Below, in pieces: positions 23,905 through 33,166 of a stretch of 40,745 bases of DNA. The number at the start of each line of letters is the position of its first letter. Positions within the stretch are counted from its first letter, which is position 1. The notes below the pieces were generated by a model that had not been told where the DNA came from, made no database searches, and was given only the letters and a program-made list of their open reading frames with translations. Both the position numbers and the translations under genes were made by a program. The DNA is from an uncultured Flavobacteriales bacterium (GTDB taxonomy: Bacteria > Bacteroidota > Bacteroidia > Flavobacteriales_D > Crocinitomicaceae): contig CAJQJL010000159.1 of NCBI GenBank assembly GCA_905478665.1, positions 1 through 40,745 on the forward strand, read 5' to 3'.

Positions 23905-24534
23905 TTAATTGATTGAATTATAAATCTCCTTAACGATGCTCGTTCCCGATCTGCGACCAACTTTCTGTGTCAAATCTGTGGCAGTACCAGAAACAAAACT
24001 CTTTTCACGGTATTGATTTTTCTCCTTATTGGTTCCCTTTGCAATTTGGTCTGCACTTCGCAGGCTTGTCAAGGATTCATTTTTGTTTTTACTCGCATAC
24101 CAATTGTAGCTTACACCATCTGACACACGAACAACGGTTCCCTTTGCAACAAGGTTAAGCGTAGAAAGCTCAAATTCCTTTCCATGATCAGGAGATGATT
24201 CGTTGTTTACGGCCTCCATTTTTGTAGACTCGGTTATTGAAAGCTGCGAAAAGTGAACTTCAAACTCAGGATTGACATCGTCAATGACTATTTTGTTTCC
24301 TGAGAACTCTGCTTTCAATCCCGCCATAAATTGTTCAACATATTGGTTGTCATTCATATATTCATTAAACGTTGAATTGCCTTGGTTATCAATTGAAACA
24401 GGGAGGTTATTGTTCACGCGAACTCGTACCTCACGATCCAAATGTTTATTCAAATTTGTATAACATCCGCTCAATCCAAACAGGAGAATTCCAAACAGAA
24501 TCGGTTGTGCTATTTTGCTTATGTAGTGTTTCAT
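23905..24534 (-). CDS. Lipoprotein of unknown function, 209 aa
   Basis: Lipobox GLSGC at ~20-24 marks a lipid-anchored envelope protein. The mature region begins with RVRVNNNLPVSIDN and has alternating strands. It shows no recognised domain. It is the first gene of a two-gene operon with the 413-aa exported protein. The promoter box TATCTTTG ends 17 nt upstream of the ATG. Confidence 0.88.
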   Translation of the reverse strand: MKHYISKIAQPILFGILLFGLSGCYTNLNKHLDREVRVRVNNNLPVSIDNQGNSTFNEYMNDNQYVEQFMAGLKAEFSGNKIVIDDVNPEFEVHFSQLSITESTKMEAVNNESSPDHGKEFELSTLNLVAKGTVVRVSDGVSYNWYASKNKNESLTSLRSADQIAKGTNKEKNQYREKSFVSGTATDLTQKVGRRSGTSIVKEIYNSIN

Positions 24535-24551
24535 GTTTTTTCCTTATCAAC

Positions 24552-24559
24552 CAAAGATA
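24552..24559 (-). promoter_or_regulatory. -7 box of the 209-aa / 413-aa operon
   Basis: TATCTTTG on the minus strand, exact consensus, 17 nt before the ATG at 24534. Confidence 0.55.
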
Positions 24560-24606
24560 AAACAACCTACCTTGGGCTAACTGTTCGTTTTTGTGGATGA
24601 ATCCAT

Positions 24607-24614
24607 TAAATTTG
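24607..24614 (+). promoter_or_regulatory. -7 box of the TPR kinase operon
   Basis: TAAATTTG, exact TAnnTTTG match, about 55 nt before the ATG at 24670. The -33 element is not clear. Confidence 0.4.
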
Positions 24615-24669
24615 TGAGTAGTCACTTTTCTTTTGCGAGTGATTTGTATTTGCGGCTAAACAATTAGAA

Positions 24670-26502
24670 ATGAAGTACTTTATTTTTATACTTTCCATTT
24701 TTCAGGCCTCCTTTCTTATGGCGCAGGACGAAGCTACGCAACACAGAATAGACAGTCTGAATCAAATTCTCGAAAATGCTGCGCATCTTCACGATACAAC
24801 AGTGGCTAGGACCTATTTGCTCCTGACCGAAGACTATTATGTTTCCAATCAAGACACCGTGATTCCTTTGTGTAAAAAGGTGCTTGCCATTACGTCAAAA
24901 GGCTTAAAGTCAAATCCATCGAAAAAAATAAAACGCAGCTTGCTTGTTTCTAAGGCAAGCGCACTGAATAATATTGGAGCCATTTATTTCAATGAGGGCG
25001 ACATTCCAAATACCCTAAAGTATTTCCACCAGAGCTTAAAGGTTGAAGAAAAAATAGGCAACGAGGTGGGTATAGCAGAGACCTTGAGTAATCTTGGTTA
25101 TATCTATAATCAAAATGGAGACAACGTCTCGGCCCTGAAATATTTCAATCGCTCTTTGAACATCCGTAAAAAACTCAAGGACAGGGAGGGAATGGCCGTC
25201 GTTCTTAGCAACATGGGGCTTGTTTATTATTCTGAAACTGATACGACAAAAGCACTTGAATATTTCAAAAAAAGCCTGGTCATTGAGGAAGAATGTGGAA
25301 ACAAATCTGGCGCAGCCACCAGTTATGCAAATGTTGCCGCCATATACAGGAATCAAGGAAATTTAGAACAGGCTCTTGAATATTATAACAAGTCGCTAAC
25401 TATCAACATTGAACTTAACAATAAACCCGAGCAAGCTTTAATCATGTACAATCTTGGGATCATGTACTATGATGAACGGGACCTTACAAAAGCGCTTAAT
25501 TATGGTCTTCAAAGCATGGAATTAGCAGAGGTGCTTGGGTATCCAAAAAACATAGAAGATGCGGCAGATCTTTTAACAAAGGTATACGAGAAACAAGGTA
25601 AGGGAATGAAGGCTTTGGAAATGTACAAGGTTTTCATTGCGATGCGCGATAGTGTTAAGAATACAGCAGCTCAAAATGCAATGATTGAACAACGGTTGCA
25701 ATACGACTTTGAAAAAAAGGAGGCGCTCACGGCTGTTGAACACGAAAAGGAAATTGCGATTAAAGATGCTGACAAGAAGAAACAGAACATTCTAATATGG
25801 AGCATCTCAATAGGATTGGTTTTAATTCTTGTGTTCGCATTTTTCATTGCCCAGAGACTTCGCATTAGCAATCGACAAAAGAAACTTATTGAAGAAAAGA
25901 ACGAGGAGAACGAACTATTGCTTGGCGAAATTCACCACCGTGTAAAAAACAATCTTCAAGTTATTTCAAGTCTTTTGGCCTTACAAGAAAGAAGTATAAC
26001 TGACGTAAAAGCGAAGGCTGCAATTACCGAAGGCCGAGAACGTGTTCAATCAATTGGTCTGATCCACAAACATTTATATCAAAACAATCAATTCGCGAGT
26101 ATTGAGATGCGCGGCTACGTTACCCATTTGGTTGAAGGTCTTGTAGAAACATTGGGGCAAAAATCCAACCCAATAGCGGTGAAAGTTGATATTGATGAAC
26201 TTCACCTTGATGTCGATACGGCTGTTCCGCTGGGACTTTTGATCAATGAACTTGTTGTAAATGCACTTAAACACGCTTACTCGGATGTATCAGAACCTCT
26301 GCTTAAAATCTCACTCAAAGAACACGACGGGACTACTACATGGGAAGTGCTAGATAATGGAGTAGGGAAAAAGGCAGATCTTGAGGAGGCAAATTCCTTT
26401 GGAATGAAACTTATTCGCTCATTGAGCAGACAACTTGGAGCAACGATTCACATTCAAGAGAATGATGGTTTAAGCTTTGGAATTACGCTTAAAACGGAAT
26501 AA
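24670..26502 (+). CDS. TPR-containing sensor histidine kinase (HisKA_2/HWE-like), 610 aa
   Basis: Order: signal peptide (1-18), TPR repeats (~95-330, repeated N-[IMV]-[GA]-x-[IV]-Y and ALEYFxKSL patterns), coiled coil (~340-370), one membrane helix (~373-394), HisKA_2-type phosphoacceptor helix with GEIHHRVKNNLQ (His422/423), and an ATPase domain with NELVVNALKHAY, DNGVG and FGMKLI. The TPR region is periplasmic and probably senses proteins or peptides. This layout is widespread in Bacteroidota. The partner regulator gene starts 2 bp after the stop. Confidence 0.95.
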   Translation: MKYFIFILSIFQASFLMAQDEATQHRIDSLNQILENAAHLHDTTVARTYLLLTEDYYVSNQDTVIPLCKKVLAITSKGLKSNPSKKIKRSLLVSKASALNNIGAIYFNEGDIPNTLKYFHQSLKVEEKIGNEVGIAETLSNLGYIYNQNGDNVSALKYFNRSLNIRKKLKDREGMAVVLSNMGLVYYSETDTTKALEYFKKSLVIEEECGNKSGAATSYANVAAIYRNQGNLEQALEYYNKSLTINIELNNKPEQALIMYNLGIMYYDERDLTKALNYGLQSMELAEVLGYPKNIEDAADLLTKVYEKQGKGMKALEMYKVFIAMRDSVKNTAAQNAMIEQRLQYDFEKKEALTAVEHEKEIAIKDADKKKQNILIWSISIGLVLILVFAFFIAQRLRISNRQKKLIEEKNEENELLLGEIHHRVKNNLQVISSLLALQERSITDVKAKAAITEGRERVQSIGLIHKHLYQNNQFASIEMRGYVTHLVEGLVETLGQKSNPIAVKVDIDELHLDVDTAVPLGLLINELVVNALKHAYSDVSEPLLKISLKEHDGTTTWEVLDNGVGKKADLEEANSFGMKLIRSLSRQLGATIHIQENDGLSFGITLKTE

Positions 26503-26504
26503 TT

Positions 26505-27224
26505 ATGGCTGTAAAAATTCTTATCGTTGAGGATGAAGTGCTGGTTGCAGAAAACCTCGCTGCCGATTTAACTGATCTTGGTTTTGAGGTAACCGACCTC
26601 GCCATTTCGGCTGATGAGTGTTTTGCAGCAATCGACAAATTGGTGCCTGATGTTGTTTTAATGGACATTCAGATCAAAGGAAAGATGAATGGAATTGAGG
26701 TAGTTGAACGCTTGAATGAACAGATGTCAATTGCGGTGATCTATCTAACGTCCAACACGGATTCTGCCACCATGCAACGCGCTATTGCAACGAAACCCAA
26801 GTCTTTTATCTCAAAACCCTATAATCTTGGGGATCTACAAGCAGCCATCGAAATTGCTTTTCAAATATACAATGATGAGCCTCAGAATGAAGTAGAGTCA
26901 AACGACGCTTCTTTTTCTTCCGTTTTCGTTAAAAGCGGTGAGTTTTACCATCGCATCAATCTTGATGACGTACTCTATGTTCAAGCCTCGGGAAGCTATT
27001 GCACAATAACAACGGATAGTGGTGAATTCGTTCTATCCATGAATCTTCAGAACTTCATCAATAAAGTTCCACGAAAGAATTTTGTGCGTGTTCATCGCTC
27101 GTTTGTTGCAAACATCCAACACATTGAGAAATTCGACAATAATTCTATTGTCATTCATGGAAAAGAACTCCCCATTAGTAAATCATACCGTGAAAAGGTT
27201 TTTAAGAATCTTCAACGACTCTGA
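26505..27224 (+). CDS. LytTR-family response regulator, 239 aa
   Basis: The receiver domain has the acidic pocket IVEDE (Glu9-Asp10), phosphoacceptor Asp54 in VVLMDIQIKG, and a lysine in KSFISKPYN. A LytTR DNA-binding domain (~135-239) follows, with DDVLYVQASGSYCTI, VRVHRSFVANI and ISKSYREKVF. It should be phosphorylated by the TPR kinase whose gene ends 2 bp before. Targets are unknown; none of the downstream genes is clearly in the same operon. Confidence 0.96.
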   Translation: MAVKILIVEDEVLVAENLAADLTDLGFEVTDLAISADECFAAIDKLVPDVVLMDIQIKGKMNGIEVVERLNEQMSIAVIYLTSNTDSATMQRAIATKPKSFISKPYNLGDLQAAIEIAFQIYNDEPQNEVESNDASFSSVFVKSGEFYHRINLDDVLYVQASGSYCTITTDSGEFVLSMNLQNFINKVPRKNFVRVHRSFVANIQHIEKFDNNSIVIHGKELPISKSYREKVFKNLQRL

Positions 27225-27242
27225 CTGAGAGAATTAGTGCTG

Positions 27243-27274
27243 TTTGGTTGAACCGTCAACAAATTTTATCTTTA
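27243..27274 (+). promoter_or_regulatory. Promoter of the lipoprotein hydrolase gene
   Basis: TTTG (27243-27246), 20 nt, TATCTTTA (27267-27274), nearly ideal consensus and spacing. Leader about 50 nt to the ATG at 27331. Confidence 0.6.
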
Positions 27275-27330
27275 GTGACGACAACAGAGTAAAAACCTGT
27301 CCTGTCTGGTTTAAATTTGAAACACTAATT

Positions 27331-28122
27331 ATGCGCAAATCCATTTTTTTCTTTGCGTTCCTTGCACTCGGAATAACGAGTTGTACAGAACAAACCAATT
27401 CTATCGAAACGACCGATTCAGAAGAACCAATTGTTCAAGAAGAACCACAAACAAAGACAATTACTTTTCCTTCCCTCGATGGATTGGAAATAACGGCTAA
27501 CCTTTACGAAATAGATTCAGAGGCACCCGTTATTGTCCTTTGTCACCAGGCGCGTTTTAACAAATTCGAATACGAGGGCATTGCTCAAAACCTAAACGAA
27601 CTCGGATTCAATTGCATTGCCATTGATCAACGCTCTGGAGGTCCAATTGCCAATCAAGTCAATCAAACCCATTTGGATGCCATCGAGCAAGGAAAACCAA
27701 CCGACTTTGTAGATGCCAAGCAAGACATTGAGGCTGCCGTCAATTATGCGGCAAAGAACTATAGCGGACCTGTGATTCTTTGGGGAAGTTCTTATTCTTC
27801 AACACTCGTTCTATACGTTGGAAATGAGAACGAAGCTGTTGATGCCATTATTTCATTTAGTCCGGGGAACTATTTCATTGAAGAATTGGGGGATCTTAAA
27901 CCGATCATGAACGAACAAAAGAAGCCCTATTTTATTACCTCATCGAAACGCGAAGCACCTGAAGTATTGGAATTTTTCACAGGAATAGAACGAACCGAAA
28001 ATCAAATCATTTTTGTACCAGAAGGTGATGGACATCATGGATCTCGCGCACTTTGGGAACATCAGACTGGAGGGGAAGAATATTGGGAAGCAATTAAAGC
28101 TTTTCTGAAAGACTTGAAATAA
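27331..28122 (+). CDS. Alpha/beta-hydrolase lipoprotein, 263 aa
   Basis: The ATG at 27331 begins a lipoprotein signal with lipobox ITSC (Cys18). A longer frame from 27244 would read through the promoter and is rejected. The hydrolase core shows VLCHQARFNKFEYEGIA (oxyanion region), WGSSYS with likely nucleophile Ser154, and a late histidine in GDGHHGSR. It is a dienelactone-hydrolase or esterase-like enzyme anchored in the envelope; substrate unknown. It has its own promoter. Confidence 0.88.
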   Translation: MRKSIFFFAFLALGITSCTEQTNSIETTDSEEPIVQEEPQTKTITFPSLDGLEITANLYEIDSEAPVIVLCHQARFNKFEYEGIAQNLNELGFNCIAIDQRSGGPIANQVNQTHLDAIEQGKPTDFVDAKQDIEAAVNYAAKNYSGPVILWGSSYSSTLVLYVGNENEAVDAIISFSPGNYFIEELGDLKPIMNEQKKPYFITSSKREAPEVLEFFTGIERTENQIIFVPEGDGHHGSRALWEHQTGGEEYWEAIKAFLKDLK

Positions 28123-28240
28123 GTCTTAGCGTCGTTTTGTGCTAACAGTTCCATGCTATCACGAGCGCTGAAAAAAACCAAAAAAAAACTCGGCTAAAGT
28201 TTCCAATTCAAAGACATAAGGCGATGTGGTTACAAAAATG

Positions 28241-28248
28241 TATCTTTG
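28241..28248 (+). promoter_or_regulatory. -7 box of the membrane GAF gene
   Basis: TATCTTTG, exact consensus, 27 nt before the ATG at 28276. It overlaps a TTG (28246) that could be mistaken for the start. Confidence 0.6.
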
Positions 28249-28275
28249 TACTGCAACCGCTATGCATTGAAGTCA

Positions 28276-29340
28276 ATGAACGACTATACGCACAATACAC
28301 AAAAGAAGATTCCGAATGATTCGAAGGCACTAAACCGTTTTATCATTTGGCAAGGGGTTGCGTTATTTTTGCAAGTTTCCTTTGCATTGGTACCCCTGCT
28401 GTTTTTTCATCAGGTCGCATTTGAAATTTTGGTGATCATTGGAATCATTTTCTCCATCGCTTGTTTTGCCATCACTTTTCCGAAAGTATTTGATAATTCA
28501 AAGAACATCCACATTATTCCTTTTATCGGAGTTGCACTATGTGCGCTCACAATCGCTTTAAGTTTAGCTCACCCCATTATACTCATTTACATTGCAGCCT
28601 GGGTGTTACTCGTATCGCTTGGTGAGCGACGGGCTTATTACAATCCCATTTACTTAATATCATTCGTGGCTTTCACAATTGCTGCGCTTACAATCAGTAT
28701 TTTATACCTCTCCAAAGAACCCTTTTCAACTACTGAAATCGTTCTTTCATTTGCTGGAGGGATTGTTCTTTCCTTCACGCACCTCTTCTTCCTCTATCGC
28801 CAACTGAAATCGGGTGGTCAAATTGAAGCTGAGCCAGCATCCAATTCTCAAGAACCTCGTTCACTTCAAGAAGCAATGACTGCAATATTGAAAGCTGAAG
28901 AATCACTTGAAAATACGCTTTGGCGTATCTCACAAGAGTGTATTCCACTAATAGGACTTGAAGATTGTGTAATTTATCTACACGATCCTAAACCAGGAAT
29001 TCTGATTCAAGTTGCTGCCTACGGAAATAAGACCCCTGATGGAAGTGAAATCGTTTTATCCCCCATCGAGATTTCTCCAGGAAAAGGAGTTGTGGGTGAA
29101 TGCTTTTCTAGTGGAACGACGCTATTGGTTGAAGATTTGAGCAAATTCGAAGGCTACATTGTTGATGATGCAAAGCGCAATTCAGAATTAGCGGTTCCTA
29201 TTTTTAACAGAGGTGTTGTTATCGGAGTAATCGATTCTGAACATTCTCAAAAGGCATTTTTCACAGACGAACATGTGAAGGCTTTTGAAAAACTAGCTGA
29301 ATTTTGCGAATTGAAATTTAGGCAGAGTACAGGTTACTGA
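28276..29340 (+). CDS. Membrane protein with C-terminal GAF domain, 354 aa
   Basis: The ATG at 28276 is chosen because the upstream TTG lies inside the -7 box. About five or six membrane helices occupy residues ~18-175. A linker and a GAF domain follow (~200-350: CVIYLHDPKPGILIQVAAYG, GVVGECFSSG, AVPIFNRGVVIGVID). GAF domains bind small ligands or dimerise; no output domain follows, so this may be a sensor subunit that acts on another protein. The last 7 bp overlap the end of the convergent AsmA-like gene. Confidence 0.88.
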   Translation: MNDYTHNTQKKIPNDSKALNRFIIWQGVALFLQVSFALVPLLFFHQVAFEILVIIGIIFSIACFAITFPKVFDNSKNIHIIPFIGVALCALTIALSLAHPIILIYIAAWVLLVSLGERRAYYNPIYLISFVAFTIAALTISILYLSKEPFSTTEIVLSFAGGIVLSFTHLFFLYRQLKSGGQIEAEPASNSQEPRSLQEAMTAILKAEESLENTLWRISQECIPLIGLEDCVIYLHDPKPGILIQVAAYGNKTPDGSEIVLSPIEISPGKGVVGECFSSGTTLLVEDLSKFEGYIVDDAKRNSELAVPIFNRGVVIGVIDSEHSQKAFFTDEHVKAFEKLAEFCELKFRQSTGY

Positions 29341-32012
29341 TCATCAAATTCCAACTCCAAATCGTCTTCTTTCTCTGCCTCTTGTTTCCATTTCTTTAGA
29401 AATTTCGGCATTTTCTTATCCTTTTCGGGTTGCTTATTTTCGATAACAGTATCAATTCCATTGACAGGGTCAAACTGGATAATCAATTCTTCATGCGGCT
29501 GATTCGTTTTGATATAGGTCTTGACAGAAGTATCGTTCTTAAATGCTCCAAATTCTGTCTTCAGCATTGATTTCAAATCCTTTTTCTCCTGCGCATTGTA
29601 CTTCTTAATGTTGGCTTTCCACGAATCGAAATCCCATTTAATTGTTGGGTTGTAGAAGTCTCCATACATGAGCATAAATACATTCATTCCCAATCCATCA
29701 TCAACTTCAACGCCGAACTCTGTTACCTTCTCCGATTTCAAATCACGGAAGTAAAAACCGAATTTATAGTCAACAATATTCTTGAAGGTGTGTTTTCCTG
29801 ACATTTCAATATTCAAGGCCGATGATTCGATGGACATTGACGGCAGCTCAACAATTCCATCCTTAATGAGAATGGTGTTTTTCAGTTGTTTGAATTTCAA
29901 ATCTTGCAAGTCGCGGGCAAATGCATCAATATCTTCTTTTTTCAAAATATGCTTCGCGCTAGAAGTTCTCAAGCTACTCACAATCGTATTAAACGCTCCC
30001 ACATTCTTTAGACGTCCGTTGTCAATTTGTATTCCCGCTCGCGCTACGATAGAATTTGAAATAATTCCATTGCGTAAATCAAACAAGGCTTCAAACTGGA
30101 CATTTGCCTGGGCGTCGCCCTCAATATTCTCACTCTTAATGGCATCCTGCTTAAAATTCTCCCATTCCTTGAAGAGCTTTGTAAAATTGATGTTTCGCGA
30201 AACAACTTGGCTTGAGATATAGAAAATTTCTGGGGTTCGCTCTTGAATTGTCAACGAACCAAAAACATCTGCACCACCTGTACGAACAGCCACTTTCGGA
30301 AAGTGCATAATCCGTTTATTGATGGTCATGTTCCCTTTCAAATTTTCAAAGGTGTGCGTATCGTAAATCATCTTCTTGACATCCAAGTACACCGATCCAG
30401 TAATGTTATCAGGTAAAATAAATTGCCTGCCCTGTAAAACGATCTCTTCCTTTGTTTCTGCGCCCAAGTCTTCATCAATGTTGATTCGCTTGCTGGCTAT
30501 GTCAATGTTCGCATTCAAATCACCTTTTCCGCTGAAATAGCTGACAATGTCTTTAAATACACCGTTCACTTTGAAATCAGATTTCCCAATCCTAAGCGTG
30601 ACATTGTCTAACCCAGCTTCGTCGTTTCGCAAATAAACCTTTCCGTTAATGGACTGAAAAACACGTTTATCATCGGTCAATTGGACATTCACCTTATTCA
30701 TATCCATGTTCCCTTCGCACTTGTCAACACGATAATCCATGGAACCAGAAGGAGTAGGAAGACCCTGAACTCTAAATTCTGAGCGCAAATCTACCGTACC
30801 GTTGAGGGTTTGAATTTTTGGAATATTAAACAAAGAATGAACAACAGCCAAGTTCAATGATCCATCCGCATTTCCAGCAAAAATAGGACTAGCGAATTGT
30901 GTCACTTTTAAATTTCCGCGAAACGGGCCGCCACGTGTTTTAAACGCGATATCTTTCAACTCCAAACGCTCTTTGGATGGTCCGCCTTTGTTCGTATACA
31001 ATCCGTCCAACTTGAGGTTGTTCAAGGTAATTCCTGTTTTTGGATCTTTTAGCGTCGCGTTATTCACTCCAAATTCGCAATGCACACTTACCGGTTGAAC
31101 TGGATCATTCTCTCCATCGATGCTTAAATCAAAGAGCATTGTTCCTTTCCCCGAAAATTTCTTCACGTTGTCAACCTCCTTCATGGCTAGGTTATTCGCA
31201 GCATCCTCAATTTTGATGTTCTTTCCTTTTAGCTTGAAGGTAAATGAACTATCGAGCACCTCCCCATGAAAATCAAAAGGCAAGTTGGCGACATAAATTG
31301 TCGAGGCTGGAATCCGTACAATACTGGAATCTTTGTTGACATTGACACCGATATTGAGCGTGGCAGGCTTATTCGAAACGAGTGTTATGTTTCCACTTCG
31401 CGCAGATAAAATCTGTAAATCACTATTTGCAGAGGCCGTGAATGTACTGGCGTTAAATGCACCTTCCAGACTCATGGTATTTATGCGTGTTCTATATTCT
31501 TGATCGGTTGCATGGTTAATGTACGAGAATCTGAACCGTTCAAACTCTACCACTTCAAGGTTCAAATCAAACCCGCTTTCTTCTAGCGAATCTTCTTTCT
31601 CCTTGAGAATATCAAAATTGTTCAAGCCCTCATCATTCACTTTCAACTTCAGCACGCCAGGATGTACTTCTATTGATTTAACCGTGTAGTTCTCACGCCA
31701 AATATCAAGTGGATTAAACTTCAAACGAATTTTGTCCGAAAACAGTAACGTATCCATGTCCGTAGAACCCTGATATGTATCTCGAATAAATACATCATTG
31801 AAGTCAACAGCTAAGTTTGGAAAAGACCCCCAAAAGGTCAATTCAACCTCTGATACGTTCACATCTGTCTTTAAGTGCAGATTCACTTCGTCGATAACCA
31901 GACCGCAAATTTCGTCCTTGTAAATGTACAACAAGAGGGAAATCGTAAAGAACAATCCAAGGAGGATTCCCAGAAACCATTTAAGAAAACGAAATATGCG
32001 CTTTTTGAGCAT
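29334..32012 (-). CDS. AsmA-family envelope protein, 892 aa
   Basis: A short basic N-terminus and one membrane helix (~12-30) are followed by a long beta-rich repetitive region, as in AsmA/TamB-like bridge proteins that help move lipids or assemble the outer membrane. The starts DVNVSEVELTFWGSFPNLAV and VIDEVNLHLKTDV are typical of Bacteroidota AsmA N-termini. The C-terminus is charged and Lys/Glu-rich. Single gene; its stop overlaps that of the GAF gene. A TAAATTTG box (32024-32017) ends 4 nt before the ATG. Confidence 0.92.
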   Translation of the reverse strand: MLKKRIFRFLKWFLGILLGLFFTISLLLYIYKDEICGLVIDEVNLHLKTDVNVSEVELTFWGSFPNLAVDFNDVFIRDTYQGSTDMDTLLFSDKIRLKFNPLDIWRENYTVKSIEVHPGVLKLKVNDEGLNNFDILKEKEDSLEESGFDLNLEVVEFERFRFSYINHATDQEYRTRINTMSLEGAFNASTFTASANSDLQILSARSGNITLVSNKPATLNIGVNVNKDSSIVRIPASTIYVANLPFDFHGEVLDSSFTFKLKGKNIKIEDAANNLAMKEVDNVKKFSGKGTMLFDLSIDGENDPVQPVSVHCEFGVNNATLKDPKTGITLNNLKLDGLYTNKGGPSKERLELKDIAFKTRGGPFRGNLKVTQFASPIFAGNADGSLNLAVVHSLFNIPKIQTLNGTVDLRSEFRVQGLPTPSGSMDYRVDKCEGNMDMNKVNVQLTDDKRVFQSINGKVYLRNDEAGLDNVTLRIGKSDFKVNGVFKDIVSYFSGKGDLNANIDIASKRINIDEDLGAETKEEIVLQGRQFILPDNITGSVYLDVKKMIYDTHTFENLKGNMTINKRIMHFPKVAVRTGGADVFGSLTIQERTPEIFYISSQVVSRNINFTKLFKEWENFKQDAIKSENIEGDAQANVQFEALFDLRNGIISNSIVARAGIQIDNGRLKNVGAFNTIVSSLRTSSAKHILKKEDIDAFARDLQDLKFKQLKNTILIKDGIVELPSMSIESSALNIEMSGKHTFKNIVDYKFGFYFRDLKSEKVTEFGVEVDDGLGMNVFMLMYGDFYNPTIKWDFDSWKANIKKYNAQEKKDLKSMLKTEFGAFKNDTSVKTYIKTNQPHEELIIQFDPVNGIDTVIENKQPEKDKKMPKFLKKWKQEAEKEDDLELEFDDQ

Positions 32013-32016
32013 GGAA

Positions 32017-32024
32017 CAAATTTA
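32017..32024 (-). promoter_or_regulatory. Possible -7 box of the AsmA-like gene (near-leaderless)
   Basis: TAAATTTG on the minus strand, exact consensus, 4 nt before the ATG at 32012. No -33 element at the usual spacing. Confidence 0.4.
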
Positions 32025-32193
32025 TCCGATAAAGGTCAAGCATCCTGAGACCCTTCGTTTACTTATTAACGCTATTCTGTTGGGATTTGTTACTCACGAT
32101 GCCACAAATAGCTTGGGAAATCAGTGGATTTAGAATTTTAACCTCCCAGATCTTCAAATTCCTTTTATTCATTCGTGCTCACGGATTTCTTTT

Positions 32194-32201
32194 TACCTTT
32201 G
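32194..32201 (+). promoter_or_regulatory. -7 box of the sugar kinase / DUF349 operon
   Basis: TACCTTTG, exact TAnnTTTG match, 24 nt before the ATG at 32226. Confidence 0.55.
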
Positions 32202-32225
32202 CCTTCGGATTTCTAAAAAAGAAGA

Positions 32226-33155
32226 ATGAGTTTATTAACAGTAGGATCGGTGGCATTTGATGCGATCGAAACACCTTTCGGTAAAACAGATAAGATTATT
32301 GGTGGTGCAGGAACGTATATTGCCCTTGCAGCTTCATTTTATAATAACGAACAAAGTATTGTATCCGTAGTCGGAGAAGATTTTCCAAGGGCGATCTTGG
32401 ACGAATTGGAAGCAAAAAATGTAAACTTGGATGGTTTGCAAATAAAAGCAGGTGAAAAAACCTTCTTTTGGTCAGGAAAGTATCACAACGATATGAATTC
32501 AAGAGATACATTGGTAACGGAATTGAATGTTCTTGAACATTTTGACCCAATCATTCCAGAAAGCTACCAAGGTGTTGAGTACTTAATGTTGGGGAATTTA
32601 AGCCCACAAGTGCAGGCTCAGGTGATTGAGCGCCTAGACACGCGTCCTAAGTTAATTGCAATGGATACGATGAACTTCTGGATGGACATCGCATTGGATG
32701 ATTTGAAGAAAACCATTAGCATGGTAGACATTTTGATCATCAACGACGAAGAGGCTCGTCAACTTTCTGGAGAATATTCGTTAGTAAAAGCTTCAAAGGT
32801 GATTCGTGCCATGGGACCAAAATACTTGATTATTAAAAAGGGAGAACACGGCGCGTTACTTTTCCATCACGACAGCGTTTTCTACGCACCGGCACTTCCA
32901 TTGGAAGAAGTTTTTGATCCAACTGGAGCTGGAGACACATTCGCTGGTGGTTTCATGGGGTTCATTGCTAGCACGGGAGATGTCTCATTTGAAAACATGA
33001 AACGTGCAATCATTAACGGTTCTGCATTGGCATCGTTTTGCGTAGAGAAATTTGGTACAGAACGTTTGATGACGATCAGCAGAGAGGATTTGGACAGCAG
33101 AATTGATGAGTTCGTTGCATTGACGAATTTTGACATGGTACACGTTATAGGATAA
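32226..33155 (+). CDS. PfkB-family (ribokinase-like) carbohydrate kinase, 309 aa
   Basis: The N-terminal glycine motif GGAGTYIALA (26-35) and the C-terminal signature DPTGAGDTFAGG (231-242) with catalytic Asp237 identify the family. It phosphorylates a sugar or nucleoside using ATP in the cytosol; substrate not deducible (adenosine or ribose kinase types are possible). It is first in a three-gene operon: the DUF349 gene begins 11 bp later. Confidence 0.94.
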   Translation: MSLLTVGSVAFDAIETPFGKTDKIIGGAGTYIALAASFYNNEQSIVSVVGEDFPRAILDELEAKNVNLDGLQIKAGEKTFFWSGKYHNDMNSRDTLVTELNVLEHFDPIIPESYQGVEYLMLGNLSPQVQAQVIERLDTRPKLIAMDTMNFWMDIALDDLKKTISMVDILIINDEEARQLSGEYSLVKASKVIRAMGPKYLIIKKGEHGALLFHHDSVFYAPALPLEEVFDPTGAGDTFAGGFMGFIASTGDVSFENMKRAIINGSALASFCVEKFGTERLMTISREDLDSRIDEFVALTNFDMVHVIG

Positions 33156-33166
33156 TACAATTGGGC

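Noticed and set aside
27244-27330. N-terminal extension of the hydrolase lipoprotein
   Set aside because: The extension covers the promoter, and the lipoprotein signal starts exactly at the ATG 27331.
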